A stretch of DNA of 64,000 bases, taken from the NCBI GenBank assembly GCA_965119745.1, contig OZ221973.1, positions 2,480,001 to 2,544,000 on the forward strand. The letters are read 5' to 3'. The notes beneath the pieces were generated by a model that worked only from the letters and a program-made list of their open reading frames with translations, ran no database searches and was not told the origin of the DNA. This stretch comes from CAJFUR01 sp904420575 (GTDB lineage: Bacteria; Actinomycetota; Coriobacteriia; Coriobacteriales; Eggerthellaceae). The position numbers were made by a program, and so were the translations under genes. How positions within the stretch are numbered: position 1 is the stretch's first letter; every line of letters begins with the position of its first letter. Below are positions 45,815 through 55,486 of this stretch, one piece after another.

Positions 45815-47437
45815 CTACCCGTCGATCAGCTGTAACAGGTCCTCGCGAGAAGACACTCCCAGCTTGCGGTAGATGCTCTTCACATGCGTGCGCACGGTGC
45901 TTTCGGATATGACCAGCGTGTTCGCCACGAACACGATGCCGTGGCCCCGTCCCAGGTACCCCAGGATCTCCCTCTCGCGCGGCGAAAGCCCGCCGTCGTC
46001 CGCCACGCGCTCGCAGCGTTCCTGCAGACCGTCGGCGGCATCTTTCGCTCCAGAGCCGGTGCGGCCTTCGAGTTCGGCTCCTTCGCGCCGCCACGCGCCC
46101 ACAAGCGTCGCCCCGATGAGAATGGCGAAGTAGCACGTGCTCACCACCAAAAGGATGGGCCCGCCGCCATAGTCAGCGAAAGCGGGCAGCGACCCGCTGA
46201 AGATGCCGGCAAGCGACACGACCGAGAACGCGGCCACCGCGAGCCCGTAGATGGACGCCGGCGAGAACTCCCCCGCATGCGCCATGGCGCATAGGCTCGC
46301 AAGCGCCAGGATGGCGATGGCGCCGTAGAACACGTACGACGCAGTGGCGGCAAGCCACTGTGGGCCGCCCCCGACGGGGAAGCTGTTCAGCACGACGAGC
46401 ATCAGCGCGAAGCACGGGAGCACGGCCTGGTAGATAACCGAGAGCAGCGGCCGAGTGGTCTTCAGCAGGCACAGCGGCACCATCAGGACGGCTGCGGCGA
46501 TGCCGCCGAGCACCTCCATGTAGAAGACGTCGAACACGAGGAACTTCCTCACGCCCATGATGTAGCCAAACACCATGAGCCCCAAAAACGGGACGGCCAG
46601 CACCGAGGCCATGCGGCGCACCGTGGAGAAGAACGCGCGGGCCGGCGCGGGCGCGCCTTCCCCGGCGTCTCCGGGAGCAAAGACGGCAGCGCGGACGCCT
46701 CCCGACCAAGGTGCCCGCAGGCGGCGGGCCAGGCTGCCGTCGTCTGCGGCGGCATCGTCGACCGCCCGGGCGCCGCCGCGCACGGCGGCCTTGAACGCCT
46801 GCATCTCGCCGTCGGACGCAGCGGCATCGCACAGGCAGGAAAGCTCGCCCCTTGCCGCCTTCCAGACCGGCAAAGCCACACCCAGCACCAGCAAGAACGC
46901 GAAGACGGCCATGCCCACGGGGGCGGACACGGCCGCAAGCAAGAGCTCCACCACGGACGCCATGCCTATCATGAGCGCCAGGTTCGCAAGCGCCTGGCGC
47001 AGGTCGTACTGCGCCAGGCAGGTGCCCCAGGCGATGCACAGGACCACCGTGCCCACGGCCGCCAGGAGGCCCGCCGCCGCGGAAACGACTGCGGAGCCGA
47101 ACCCCTCCACGACGAGCACCAGCCCGAACAGCACGAATCCCGCCACGTAACACGCCGCGCCGGCACCCACCGCCGGCAGGCCGAAGAACGAGTCGTCGCC
47201 CCGGCGCGCCGCAAAGAACGCGCAGGCCACGCCCACGACTGCCGCCGTGCCCAAAAGCGCGTTGACGAACGGGGCCATGAACGCCTCCGCCGCATCGGGG
47301 AACGCGTCGTGGAACATCACCATGTTGGGCGAGTAGACGGGCAACGTGGCGAAGAACGCCACGAACAAGAGAGACTCCACCTTGAAGCCCTGGGAAATAC
47401 GCAACCGGCCCTCCCTTGCCTTGCGTGTGCCTGCCAT
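45815..47437 (-). CDS. LuxR-type regulator with polytopic membrane domain
   Basis: About 540 residues: roughly 12 hydrophobic helices, then a cytosolic LuxR helix-turn-helix. The C-terminal motif is LSPREREILGYLGRGHG, then VISESTVRTHVKSIYRKLGV. This architecture is strikingly frequent in Eggerthellaceae beside exported reductases, which it is presumed to regulate, with the membrane part as sensor. It is divergent from flavoprotein 48015-49766. The start is uncertain: ATG 47437 is used; ATG 47452 or a TTG after GGGAGG downstream are alternatives. Confidence 0.82.
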   Translation of the reverse strand: MAGTRKAREGRLRISQGFKVESLLFVAFFATLPVYSPNMVMFHDAFPDAAEAFMAPFVNALLGTAAVVGVACAFFAARRGDDSFFGLPAVGAGAACYVAGFVLFGLVLVVEGFGSAVVSAAAGLLAAVGTVVLCIAWGTCLAQYDLRQALANLALMIGMASVVELLLAAVSAPVGMAVFAFLLVLGVALPVWKAARGELSCLCDAAASDGEMQAFKAAVRGGARAVDDAAADDGSLARRLRAPWSGGVRAAVFAPGDAGEGAPAPARAFFSTVRRMASVLAVPFLGLMVFGYIMGVRKFLVFDVFYMEVLGGIAAAVLMVPLCLLKTTRPLLSVIYQAVLPCFALMLVVLNSFPVGGGPQWLAATASYVFYGAIAILALASLCAMAHAGEFSPASIYGLAVAAFSVVSLAGIFSGSLPAFADYGGGPILLVVSTCYFAILIGATLVGAWRREGAELEGRTGSGAKDAADGLQERCERVADDGGLSPREREILGYLGRGHGIVFVANTLVISESTVRTHVKSIYRKLGVSSREDLLQLIDG

Positions 47438-47845
47438 CCCGCCTGCGACCATGGCCGCAGAAGGAACGCCGTACGGGGGACAGTATACTCCATGAGGAAC
47501 CGCGCGGCATCCTCCGAGTGCGCGGCGCGCCGCCACGCCGGACCCGATGAGGGCCGCCCCGCCCGCGTGTCGGTGCGCACGGCAGGAGAGCACGGCGGCA
47601 AAAGCGGGCGGGGCGGCAGGCGGGGCAGCGGCGTGACGGTCCTTATGCATCCGAGGTTCCCGCGCGGGCGCAGGGGCGGGCGGCAGGCAGTGCGGCAGTG
47701 CAGCGGCCCTCGCCGGACGGGCAGCAGGCGGCAAGCCGCTCGCCGTCCGGCACACGCCGTCACCCTCCTGCCGCCGACCTCTCCCACCTGCGCATTCCCG
47801 CTCCCTCCCCCATTTCCGCGATGCGCCCGTGGGCGCCGTTCGCGC

Positions 47846-47871
47846 TTTCGCGGTAGGCGGCCGTCGCGAAA
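47846..47871. promoter_or_regulatory. inverted repeat in the regulator-flavoprotein divergent region
   Basis: TTTCGCG-N12-CGCGAAA lies 144 bp before the flavoprotein start in the 577-bp divergent gap 47438-48014. It is a candidate binding site for the LuxR-type regulator. The rest of the gap is G+C-rich with no convincing gene. Confidence 0.35.
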
Positions 47872-48014
47872 TACCCCAAGCCTGCGATTTTGCCGCCGCG
47901 ATGGGCGCTCTACGATGCCTGAAGGCCGGACGGCGAGGGACGAATCCGGCACCGCGCCCGACGCAGGCAGCGCCCGGCGCGGGAAACGAACGCTTTGCAA
48001 GGAAAGGGAGACAC

Positions 48015-49766
48015 ATGAGCAAGAACACCGGTCTATCGCGCCGCGCGTTTCTGGGGCTGGGGGCCACGGCGGCCGTCGCAGGCGCCGCAGGACTCGCAGG
48101 CTGCGCGCCGGCCGCCAAGGAGGACGGCAACGGCACGGCACAGGCGGCCACGGCCTCGGGCGCTTCCAGCGAGTCCGGGTGGCGCACGCCGCCAGCGGAG
48201 ATCACCGACTTCGCGCAGGAGATCGACTGCGACGTCGTGGTGTGCGGGCACGGCTTCGCCGGCATCACCGCCTGCCGCGAGCTGGCCGAGGAAGGCAAGA
48301 AGGTCTATCTGGTGGAAAAGCAGCCGGAGGACACGTTCAACGCCGTGGGCAACGAGTTCGCGTCGCTGAACTCCACCATCCTCAAGGAGCGCGGCGTGCC
48401 CCAGATCGACCCGGTGGAGTTCTTCCAGAACTGGATGACCATCACGGGCAACTACCCGAACCAGGAACTGGTCATGAAGTTCGCGCAGAATTCCGCCGAG
48501 ACCACCGACTGGTACCTCTCGGAGCTCACCGACGACGACTTCGCCACCATGACCACGGCCTTCTTCCCGAAGACCGAGCACCAGCTGGACAACATAGGCC
48601 CCATCAAGTTCTGGCCGAGCGTGTGCAGCTTCTACGGCGAGTGCAACCAGACAAAGATCCACGGCTACAACCGCGAAGTCGCCAAGCAGAACGGTGCCGA
48701 GTTCCTGTTCTCCACCGAGGCGCGCTATGTCGTCATGGACGACGGCGCCGTTGCGGGCCTGGTGGCAACGAACGACGAGGGCAACCTCAAGTTCAACTGC
48801 AAGGCCGTCGTCATCGCGTGCGGCGGGTTCGGCGGCAACCCGGAGATGATGGCCGACCTCATGCCCGACATGGCGGGAGCACTGGTGGGCGACGAAGCGC
48901 TCACCTCCATGTCGGCCAACGACGGGCGCGGCGTGCAGATGGCCTACTGGGCCGGCGCGCACCTGGAGACGTGCCCCATCCCCGGCATGAACATGAAGGG
49001 CCTCTCACTTCCCGGCAAGATGAACTGCCTGCCGCAGGCCGTATGGATCGACGAGAACGGCAAGCGTTTCTGCAACGAATACTACGCCACGTCCGAGCAG
49101 CGCGGCCTGGCCACAGTCTACCGCAGCCGCAAGACGAAGTTCGCCGTGGTCGATGACAACTTCACCCTGTACCGCCAGTACACCATCCCGCAGCATGCCG
49201 GCTTCTCGGCCACCGAGGAGAACATCGCGGCGCTGCGCGAGTCGCTAGACAAGGCCTACGCCAAGTTCAAGGGCACCTACGAGGAGCCCGAAGAGGCCGA
49301 AGGGGAAGGCGGCCCGGGCGGTGGCGGCCCCATGACCTCCGTCGAGTTCATCGCCGACGACACGCTGGAAGGGCTGGCCGCCCAGCTGGGCCTGACCAGG
49401 GAAGCCGCCGAGACGTTCCTGAAGACCATCGAGAACTACAACGCGTACTGCGAAGCCGGAGCCGACCAGGAATTCGGGCGCAACGCCGAAGTCCTGTTCC
49501 CCGTGAACCAGTCGCCGTACTACGCCTGCACGTTCGACCCGGTACTCGGCGAGACCATGGTCACCTGCGGCGGCATCATCACCGACGGCGAGCAGAACGC
49601 GCTCGACGCCAACTTCGAGCCCATCCCCGGCCTGTACGTTTCGGGCAACGACTGCGGCCGCCGCTTCGGCTACGAGTACATCACGCCCATCCCCGGCTGC
49701 AGCCTGGGCATGGCCATCGTGCTCGGCCGCGAATGCGGCAAGTCGGTGGGCACGTTCCTGGGGTAG
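48015..49766 (+). CDS. exported FAD-dependent fumarate reductase-like flavoprotein
   Basis: A 583-residue reductase with a Tat signal (SRRAFLG, 8-14) and lipobox LAGC (Cys30), so probably a lipid-anchored extracytoplasmic protein. FAD motif CDVVVCGHGFAGITACREL begins near 73; GLYVSGNDCGRRFGYEYITPIPGCSLGMA is the C-terminal FAD and substrate region. There is no haem domain. An acidic GEGGPGGGGPMT insert occurs near 430. RBS GGAAAGGGAG. The divergent LuxR-type regulator suggests induction by its substrate, which cannot be named. Confidence 0.85.
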   Translation: MSKNTGLSRRAFLGLGATAAVAGAAGLAGCAPAAKEDGNGTAQAATASGASSESGWRTPPAEITDFAQEIDCDVVVCGHGFAGITACRELAEEGKKVYLVEKQPEDTFNAVGNEFASLNSTILKERGVPQIDPVEFFQNWMTITGNYPNQELVMKFAQNSAETTDWYLSELTDDDFATMTTAFFPKTEHQLDNIGPIKFWPSVCSFYGECNQTKIHGYNREVAKQNGAEFLFSTEARYVVMDDGAVAGLVATNDEGNLKFNCKAVVIACGGFGGNPEMMADLMPDMAGALVGDEALTSMSANDGRGVQMAYWAGAHLETCPIPGMNMKGLSLPGKMNCLPQAVWIDENGKRFCNEYYATSEQRGLATVYRSRKTKFAVVDDNFTLYRQYTIPQHAGFSATEENIAALRESLDKAYAKFKGTYEEPEEAEGEGGPGGGGPMTSVEFIADDTLEGLAAQLGLTREAAETFLKTIENYNAYCEAGADQEFGRNAEVLFPVNQSPYYACTFDPVLGETMVTCGGIITDGEQNALDANFEPIPGLYVSGNDCGRRFGYEYITPIPGCSLGMAIVLGRECGKSVGTFLG

Positions 49767-49835
49767 GATCCGCCGCCTCGACTTCGGGACCCGCCGCGCC
49801 AAGACCCATGCCGCCTGCCTCGGACAAAGCTCCTC

Positions 49836-50693
49836 TCAGCAGTTGCCGACGTAGACGTGCTTCAGGTGGCGGCGGGCCACGGCGGCCAGCGCGTGCAGGG
49901 AGCCCACCGGCGTGGGAGCGGCGTCGGCCATGCGGTGACAGGGGAAGAAGCGCGTCAGGTGATAGGGTATCCGCGGGTCGAGCGAGGCCAGCCAGGCGGC
50001 GGCCGCATCGATCTCCTCTTCGGCGTCGTTCAGCCCGGGGATCACGAGCGTCGTCACTTCCAGGTGGCAGGTGGGACACGACGCCAGGGTCTCGATGGTG
50101 CGCTTGACGGCGGCAAGGTTGCCGCCCACCAGGTCGTAGAAGTCCTGCGTGAAGCCCTTGAGGTCGATGTTCGCCGCGTCGACGAGCGGCAGCACCTCGG
50201 CCAAGGGTTGCGGGTTGACCATCCCGTTGCTCACGACCACGTTGGCAAGCCCGGCTTCGTGGGCCAGGCCCGCGCAGTCGCGCACGAACTCGAAGCCGAC
50301 GAACGGCTCGTTGTACGTGAAGGCGAGGCCGACGTTGTCCTGCACCTTGCTCGCCAGGTCGACCAGCGCCTCGGGCGTGACCTCGCGCCACGCCACGTCG
50401 GCCTCTCCCGCGCACGCGAGGGAGGCGTTCTGGCAGAAGGGACAGGCGAGGTTGCAGCCATAGGAGCCCACCGAGAGCACGCCCATCCCCGGATGGAACC
50501 GCGCGAGCGGCTTCTTCTCCACGGGATCCATGCACAGGGAGGTCACGCGCCCGTAGTTCGCGTCCACCACGTGGCCGCCGCGCGCGACGCGGGCGCGGCA
50601 CAGGCCCACCTCCCCTTCCGCGAGCGCGCACGCGTGCGGGCAGATGCGGCAAACCGCCCGCTCGGAAGGCGAAGGCCGCGGCGTCTCACCCAC
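49836..50693 (-). CDS. amrS: AmmeMemoRadiSam system radical SAM enzyme
   Basis: A 285-residue radical-SAM protein. CRICPHACALAEGEVGLC (split over 16-33) is the N-terminal Cys-rich motif. GSYGCNLACPFCQN holds the CxxxCxxC cluster. FTYNEPFVGFEF, NIDLKGFTQDFY and PYHLTRFFPCHRM are family motifs. It overlaps the MEMO1/AMMECR1 fusion gene by 8 nt. The system is defined by conserved clustering; its reaction is unknown. Confidence 0.9.
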   Translation of the reverse strand: MGETPRPSPSERAVCRICPHACALAEGEVGLCRARVARGGHVVDANYGRVTSLCMDPVEKKPLARFHPGMGVLSVGSYGCNLACPFCQNASLACAGEADVAWREVTPEALVDLASKVQDNVGLAFTYNEPFVGFEFVRDCAGLAHEAGLANVVVSNGMVNPQPLAEVLPLVDAANIDLKGFTQDFYDLVGGNLAAVKRTIETLASCPTCHLEVTTLVIPGLNDAEEEIDAAAAWLASLDPRIPYHLTRFFPCHRMADAAPTPVGSLHALAAVARRHLKHVYVGNC

Positions 50694-52113
50694 GGTGCGC
50701 CCCGCCTCCGCGGTCGTGGCGCACCACCTCGAAGCGTTCCAGCCGCACGTCGTCGTCCGCCGGATCGATGCCCGCCTTGCGCTTGGCGATGGAAAGCTGC
50801 TGTTCCACCGTGTCCACGCCCTCCAGGTTCGGCAGCAGCAGGCCGCGGCGGTAGCCCTTGGCCACGATGACGCCGTAGCGTACAGGGTCCAGCTCCGCCG
50901 GCGAGTCGACGGGCTCGGGCGGGAACAGCACGTCCACCGAGTAAGCCAGCGCGTCCAGCTCGTCCGGGCGCACCGGCGGGAAGCGCGGGTCCTCGCTGGC
51001 CGCCGCCACGCCGTTGCGGACGATCTCGTCGGCCACGCTGCCCGTGACCGGGCTGATGGTGCCGATGCAGCCGCGCAGCTCGCCGTCTTCGTGCAGCGAC
51101 ACGAACACGCCGGCGCGCGCCTGGACGAGCTCGGGCGGCAGCCCGGCGGGGCGCTCGATCGTGCGGCCCGTGCGCACGAACCCCTCCACCGAGGCGCGGG
51201 CGAGCGCCACGTACGGATCCGCGCCCAGCTCGAAGGCCGCCAGGTCGTCCTGCGCCTCGTCCGCGTCCTGCTCGCGGTCGACGCCCGAGGCCACGGCGGC
51301 GTCGCCTTCCTCGCCCTCCACCTCGAAGGCGGCCACGGCGTACCCCACGCCGAACGGGCCCTCGTAGCTCAGAAGCTCGTGCGTGAACGGCACGCCCTCC
51401 AGAACGCCGGCCATGATCTGGAACGAACCCAGCCCGCATTCGGCGGCCGCCTGGAGAAAAGCCTCGTCGAAGCGGAAGAGCCCTTCCAGGTCGCCCGCGT
51501 CCAGAAGCGCCACCAGGTCGTGGTCGAACACGGGGCCTTCCGCCGCATAGCCGTAGGGGCCCTCGGCCAGAAGCTTGTGGGACAGGTCTCCGCTCGCGAG
51601 GAACACGCACGTGCGGCCCAGGTCGCGGGCGGCCTCCGCCACGCACCGCCCCACGGCGCGGTGGTCGGCCGCCGAGAGGCCGGAAAGGCCGATGCGCACC
51701 AGGCGGTAGCCGCCGTAGAGCTGGTTCACGAAATGCAGCGGCACGAACGTGCCGTGGTCCAGGTCCCCGTCGTGCATGCCGCTGCCGCAGATGGGGACTG
51801 CATGCTTGCGCGCGCACGCGCTCACCGCAGCGGCGAACTCGGAATCGTAGGGCACGTTCATGGCTTCCTCCACGGCGCCGAAGGAGCGCATGTCGCCGTG
51901 GGCGGCATCGCCCGTTGACACGTGGAAGCAGTCGCGGAAGGCCGGCGCATGCGGCGAAGAGACCACGATGGTGTCGGGCGCATGGGCCGCGACGCGGCGG
52001 GCGACCTCGCGATAGGCGTCGAGGGTGTCCTGGACGGCGCGCTCCTGGCCGCGTCCGACGGCGGGCACGGCGAGCGGCGGATGCGGAACGACGTAGGCGG
52101 CCACGATGCTCAT
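50686..52113 (-). CDS. AmmeMemoRadiSam proteins B and A fused (MEMO1-AMMECR1)
   Basis: A 475-residue two-domain protein. Residues 1 to about 265 are an extradiol-dioxygenase-like MEMO1 domain (VVPHPPLAVPAVGRG, SSPHAP, SGDLSHKL). Residues about 295-475 are an AMMECR1 domain (GVFVSLHEDGELRGCIGT, DPRFPPVRPDEL, GVIVAKGYRRGLLLPNLEGV). An acidic linker joins them. RBS AAGGAG and an extended -10 TGCTACAAT precede it. The fusion plus the coupled radical-SAM gene completes the three-part system. Confidence 0.92.
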   Translation of the reverse strand: MSIVAAYVVPHPPLAVPAVGRGQERAVQDTLDAYREVARRVAAHAPDTIVVSSPHAPAFRDCFHVSTGDAAHGDMRSFGAVEEAMNVPYDSEFAAAVSACARKHAVPICGSGMHDGDLDHGTFVPLHFVNQLYGGYRLVRIGLSGLSAADHRAVGRCVAEAARDLGRTCVFLASGDLSHKLLAEGPYGYAAEGPVFDHDLVALLDAGDLEGLFRFDEAFLQAAAECGLGSFQIMAGVLEGVPFTHELLSYEGPFGVGYAVAAFEVEGEEGDAAVASGVDREQDADEAQDDLAAFELGADPYVALARASVEGFVRTGRTIERPAGLPPELVQARAGVFVSLHEDGELRGCIGTISPVTGSVADEIVRNGVAAASEDPRFPPVRPDELDALAYSVDVLFPPEPVDSPAELDPVRYGVIVAKGYRRGLLLPNLEGVDTVEQQLSIAKRKAGIDPADDDVRLERFEVVRHDRGGGAHRG

Positions 52114-52147
52114 GGGCGGCTCCTTTCGCGAGAGTGGCGTTCGGCCT

Positions 52148-52156
52148 ATTGTAGCA
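52148..52156 (-). promoter_or_regulatory. extended -10 promoter of the AmmeMemoRadiSam operon
   Basis: TGCTACAAT on the minus strand, 34 bp before the ATG at 52113. Confidence 0.5.
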
Positions 52157-52352
52157 CCCGGCCGGCGAGGGGTCTTACCGCCCGGCAAAGGGCAAGGAAA
52201 CGGTTACCGCCCGCCGCGCAGGGCGCGCAGCCCCCGCTGCCCGACGCGCACGGCCTCCGACGCCCACGACGCGCGGCCCCTGCCACCGCCCGCCAACGCC
52301 CAAGGCGCACCCTGCGCCGCCCGGCGCGGCGCGGCCCTCCCCTGCGGCCGCC

Positions 52353-53798
52353 CTACCCTTCTATCTTCACGTCGCGCTTGAGCGCGAAGCGCATCACCAC
52401 GTAGTAAACGATGCCGACGGCCATCCATATGCCGCCCAGGATCTTCGCCTGGATGTCGAGCCCCAGCCACGTGAAGCCGATGACCGCCAGGCCGCACAGA
52501 GGCACCAGCAGATGCGCCACCCAGCGCCGGTCGCGCTTCTTCACGATGAAGTAGCCGATGACGGTCACGTGCAGCATCAGAAACGCCGTGAGCGCGCCGA
52601 AGTTCACGAAGAGCGAGATGGTGTCGGTGCCCAGCTGCCCGAACGTCAGCACCAGCACGAGGGAGAGCGCCCCCACGAACAGCGACGCGACGTAAGGCGT
52701 CTTGTACTTGGGACTCACCTTCGCCAGCACGTGGGGCAGCGTGCGGTCGCGCCCCATGGCGAACAGGATGCGCGACACCGCCGTCTGCGCGGCCAGGGCC
52801 GTGAAGATGCCCCAGGCAAGGGCCGTGGCCACCGCGCACACCACGTAGAGCCACCGCCCGCCCACCACTTGCGCCACCAGATAGAACGCGTTGCCCTCGT
52901 CGTTCGCGAACACAGCGCCGTCGGGGCTGATGCAGGCAGCGAGGTAGGTCTGCAGCACGAACAGCGATCCCACGATGGCGAGCGAGGCCATCATGGCGCG
53001 CCCCGGCCCCCGCCGGCCGTCCTTGGCTTCCTCGGAAAGCGTGGCGATGCCGTCGAAGCCCAGAAACGAGAGCACGCCCAGGGACACTGCGCTCATGACC
53101 AGCTTCGGGTCGAACGTGGCGGGGTTGTACACGGGATCCAGCGTGAAGCCGCGCGAGGCGGGATCGGTCAGCAGCCAGCGAATGCCCAACACCACGAACA
53201 CGGCCAAAACCAGCAGTTCCAGCACCAAGGCCACGCGGTTCACGATGTCGGTGAGCGCGATGCCGCGCACGTTCACGAACGTGACCGCCGCCACGAACGC
53301 CACCGCGAACGCCCACGGAGGCACCTCCGGCACCAGGCTGGACAGCGCGGTGGAGGCCACCACGTACATGAGCAGCGGGATGAGCAGATAGTCCAGAAGC
53401 AGCGTCCATCCGGTCACGAAGCCCACGCCTGGCCCCAGGCCGCGCGACGTGTAGGCGTACACCGATCCGGACACCGGCCATTCGCGGATGAGCATGCCGT
53501 AGGAGAGCGCCGTGAACACCATGGCCAGCGTGCCTACCAGGTACACGAGCGCCGGCATGCCTCCCGACTCGTCGAACACGCCGCCATAGATGCCGAACGG
53601 CGCGATGGGCACCATGAAGATGAGCCCGTAGACGATCATGTCGGGCACCGAAAGCACGCGCTTGAGCTGCTGCTGGTAGCCCTGCTTGCCAAGCGCCGCC
53701 TTCGACTGCGCGTCCTGCTGCGCGTTCTTTTCGGCCTGGACCTGCCTGCGGGCTTCGCGGTGCGTCGACGCGGTTTCGCCTTGAGTGTCTTTGGCCAT
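52353..53798 (-). CDS. APC family amino acid permease
   Basis: A 481-residue transporter with 12 predicted helices after a 50-residue hydrophilic N-terminus rich in Gln/Ala/Lys. SGSVYAYTSRGLGPGVGF and GFDGIATLSEEAKDGRRGPGRA are the conserved helix 2-3 and 6 segments of APC proteins. Substrate not predictable. RBS AAGGAG precedes ATG 53798. It stands alone between the AmmeMemoRadiSam genes and the kinase gene. Confidence 0.9.
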   Translation of the reverse strand: MAKDTQGETASTHREARRQVQAEKNAQQDAQSKAALGKQGYQQQLKRVLSVPDMIVYGLIFMVPIAPFGIYGGVFDESGGMPALVYLVGTLAMVFTALSYGMLIREWPVSGSVYAYTSRGLGPGVGFVTGWTLLLDYLLIPLLMYVVASTALSSLVPEVPPWAFAVAFVAAVTFVNVRGIALTDIVNRVALVLELLVLAVFVVLGIRWLLTDPASRGFTLDPVYNPATFDPKLVMSAVSLGVLSFLGFDGIATLSEEAKDGRRGPGRAMMASLAIVGSLFVLQTYLAACISPDGAVFANDEGNAFYLVAQVVGGRWLYVVCAVATALAWGIFTALAAQTAVSRILFAMGRDRTLPHVLAKVSPKYKTPYVASLFVGALSLVLVLTFGQLGTDTISLFVNFGALTAFLMLHVTVIGYFIVKKRDRRWVAHLLVPLCGLAVIGFTWLGLDIQAKILGGIWMAVGIVYYVVMRFALKRDVKIEG

Positions 53799-53980
53799 GC
53801 GCACGGCTCCTTCCGAAGTGGATCGCTGCGTGCACGCGAGCGCACGCCGTCCGACCCACTCTAGCCGCAGGGGCAGCCGGGGAAAAGGCGCCTGAAAGCC
53901 ATCGTTTCCCATCCGTAGCGCCCCTGAAACGCGCCCGTTCGGCCGCAGGTGCGGAAGGCATTCCAAAACGGGCCGAAACG

Positions 53981-55381
53981 CTACAGGTTCAAAGCCCCCA
54001 GGAGGCCCGCGAGCAGAACGCACAGAGCGAAGCACCCCAGGACGATGGCCGCTTCGACGAGCAGCTTGGGTTGACGCATGCGAGGGAACAGGCGGCGCAG
54101 CGGACGGCGGTCCCGCAAGAAGAAGAGCGATGGCAAGAAGAAGAAAAAGACCACGTCCGCAGTGCCGAAGGCGCGATAGGCCAGCGATTCCGACGCCAGG
54201 CTGGATCCCGGTTCCGGGTCGAAGACCAAGGACGCCCCCACGGCCACGAACAGCACGACGAGGGAAGCGAGCACCAGGTCCCACACGACGCCCAGCCAGA
54301 GTGGGATGCGCGAGAGCAGGTCCGCCGGCAGGGAAAGGAGCCGCCGTGCAGGCGTGGAGCGCCCGCCCGACACGCGCCAGGCGGAGGAAGACGGGGGCAG
54401 CGGCGTCGGCATCGAAAGCCCTTGGCGCGCAGCCCCTTCCGCAACGCCCGTCGGCCTCCCCGAGGGCCAAGGTCCGGCATCGGGCGCGCCTTCCAGGGCG
54501 ACCGCGCGGCCTGCCGCGTCGGCGGGCGGCAGGCATGCGGAACCTGCGGCCCCTTGCGGCAAGGGGGCGCGTCCCGCCACGCCGCCTTGCGCCAAAAGGA
54601 ACGCCTGCTTCATGTCCGCCGCGCTGGCGTAGCGGTTCTGCGGGTCGAAGGCGGCAGCCTTCGCTATCACCTGGCGAAACGATTCCGGTATGCGCGGATC
54701 GGCAAAGCCGGCCGCGCGGGCCTTCGCATCGGGCGTGCGCTCCGTCAGGCAGAAGTACAGAAGCATCCCGAGCGCGTACACGTCCGAACGCACGTCGGTC
54801 TGCCCGAAGCCGAACTGCTCGGGAGGCGCATAGGCACGCGTGCCGAAGTGGCGGGTGTCCTCGCTTGCCTCCTCGCGGTAGGCGCGCGCGATGCCGAAGT
54901 CGATGATGGTCATGCTGTCGCGCGACAACATGACGTTGGACGGCTTGAGGTCGCGGTGGATGAGCGGAACGTCGAACCCTCCGTGGAGCTCGGCGACCGC
55001 GTCGCAGAGCCGGGGAAACACGTCGCAGGCCAGCGCGAGGGAGGGGTCGCAGCGGTAGACCACGTCCGCCAGCGTCTCGCCGCCCACGTGCTCCATGACC
55101 ACCACCAGGCTGTCGCCGGCGTGGTAGCAGTCGAACACGCGCGGCAGGTAGCGAAACCGCCTGCCGGCGCTCTGGGCGGCGCACAGGCGCTCGTAGGCGG
55201 CGCCCGTCCCCGATTCGCGGCTGATGCGCTTGCGCACGAACGGCCCCATCTCGGCGCCGTTCGACCCTTGGAAGTACACCCGCTCGGTCGTCTCGTAGGG
55301 GCCTTCCTTCAACACGGCATCGACGCGATAGCATTCGTCGCGTGCAAGGGCGTTGAGGTGTTCGGCGAGTTCGTCAGGCAT
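53981..55381 (-). CDS. membrane-attached serine/threonine protein kinase
   Basis: A 466-residue Hanks-type kinase. Catalytic loop HRDLKPSNVM (about 143-152), DFGIARAY, APPEQFGFGQTD and DVYALGMLLYFCLTERTP mark an active kinase; the ATP lysine is probably in FVRKRIS. After a Pro/Gly/Ala-rich linker (265-345) there are about four membrane helices. No PASTA or sensor domain. It follows the HTH gene on the same strand; kinases of this form next to small HTH proteins are seen in related anaerobes. Confidence 0.9.
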   Translation of the reverse strand: MPDELAEHLNALARDECYRVDAVLKEGPYETTERVYFQGSNGAEMGPFVRKRISRESGTGAAYERLCAAQSAGRRFRYLPRVFDCYHAGDSLVVVMEHVGGETLADVVYRCDPSLALACDVFPRLCDAVAELHGGFDVPLIHRDLKPSNVMLSRDSMTIIDFGIARAYREEASEDTRHFGTRAYAPPEQFGFGQTDVRSDVYALGMLLYFCLTERTPDAKARAAGFADPRIPESFRQVIAKAAAFDPQNRYASAADMKQAFLLAQGGVAGRAPLPQGAAGSACLPPADAAGRAVALEGAPDAGPWPSGRPTGVAEGAARQGLSMPTPLPPSSSAWRVSGGRSTPARRLLSLPADLLSRIPLWLGVVWDLVLASLVVLFVAVGASLVFDPEPGSSLASESLAYRAFGTADVVFFFFLPSLFFLRDRRPLRRLFPRMRQPKLLVEAAIVLGCFALCVLLAGLLGALNL

Positions 55382-55486
55382 GATGTTTCATGGTAGCAGA
55401 TGCGGAAAGGCGTGCAGGGGACGTTCGGGGAAAGACGGCGGGAAAGCGGCCGGCCCCGGCGCCGCGCCGCTCCGGCTTTTGCGCCT

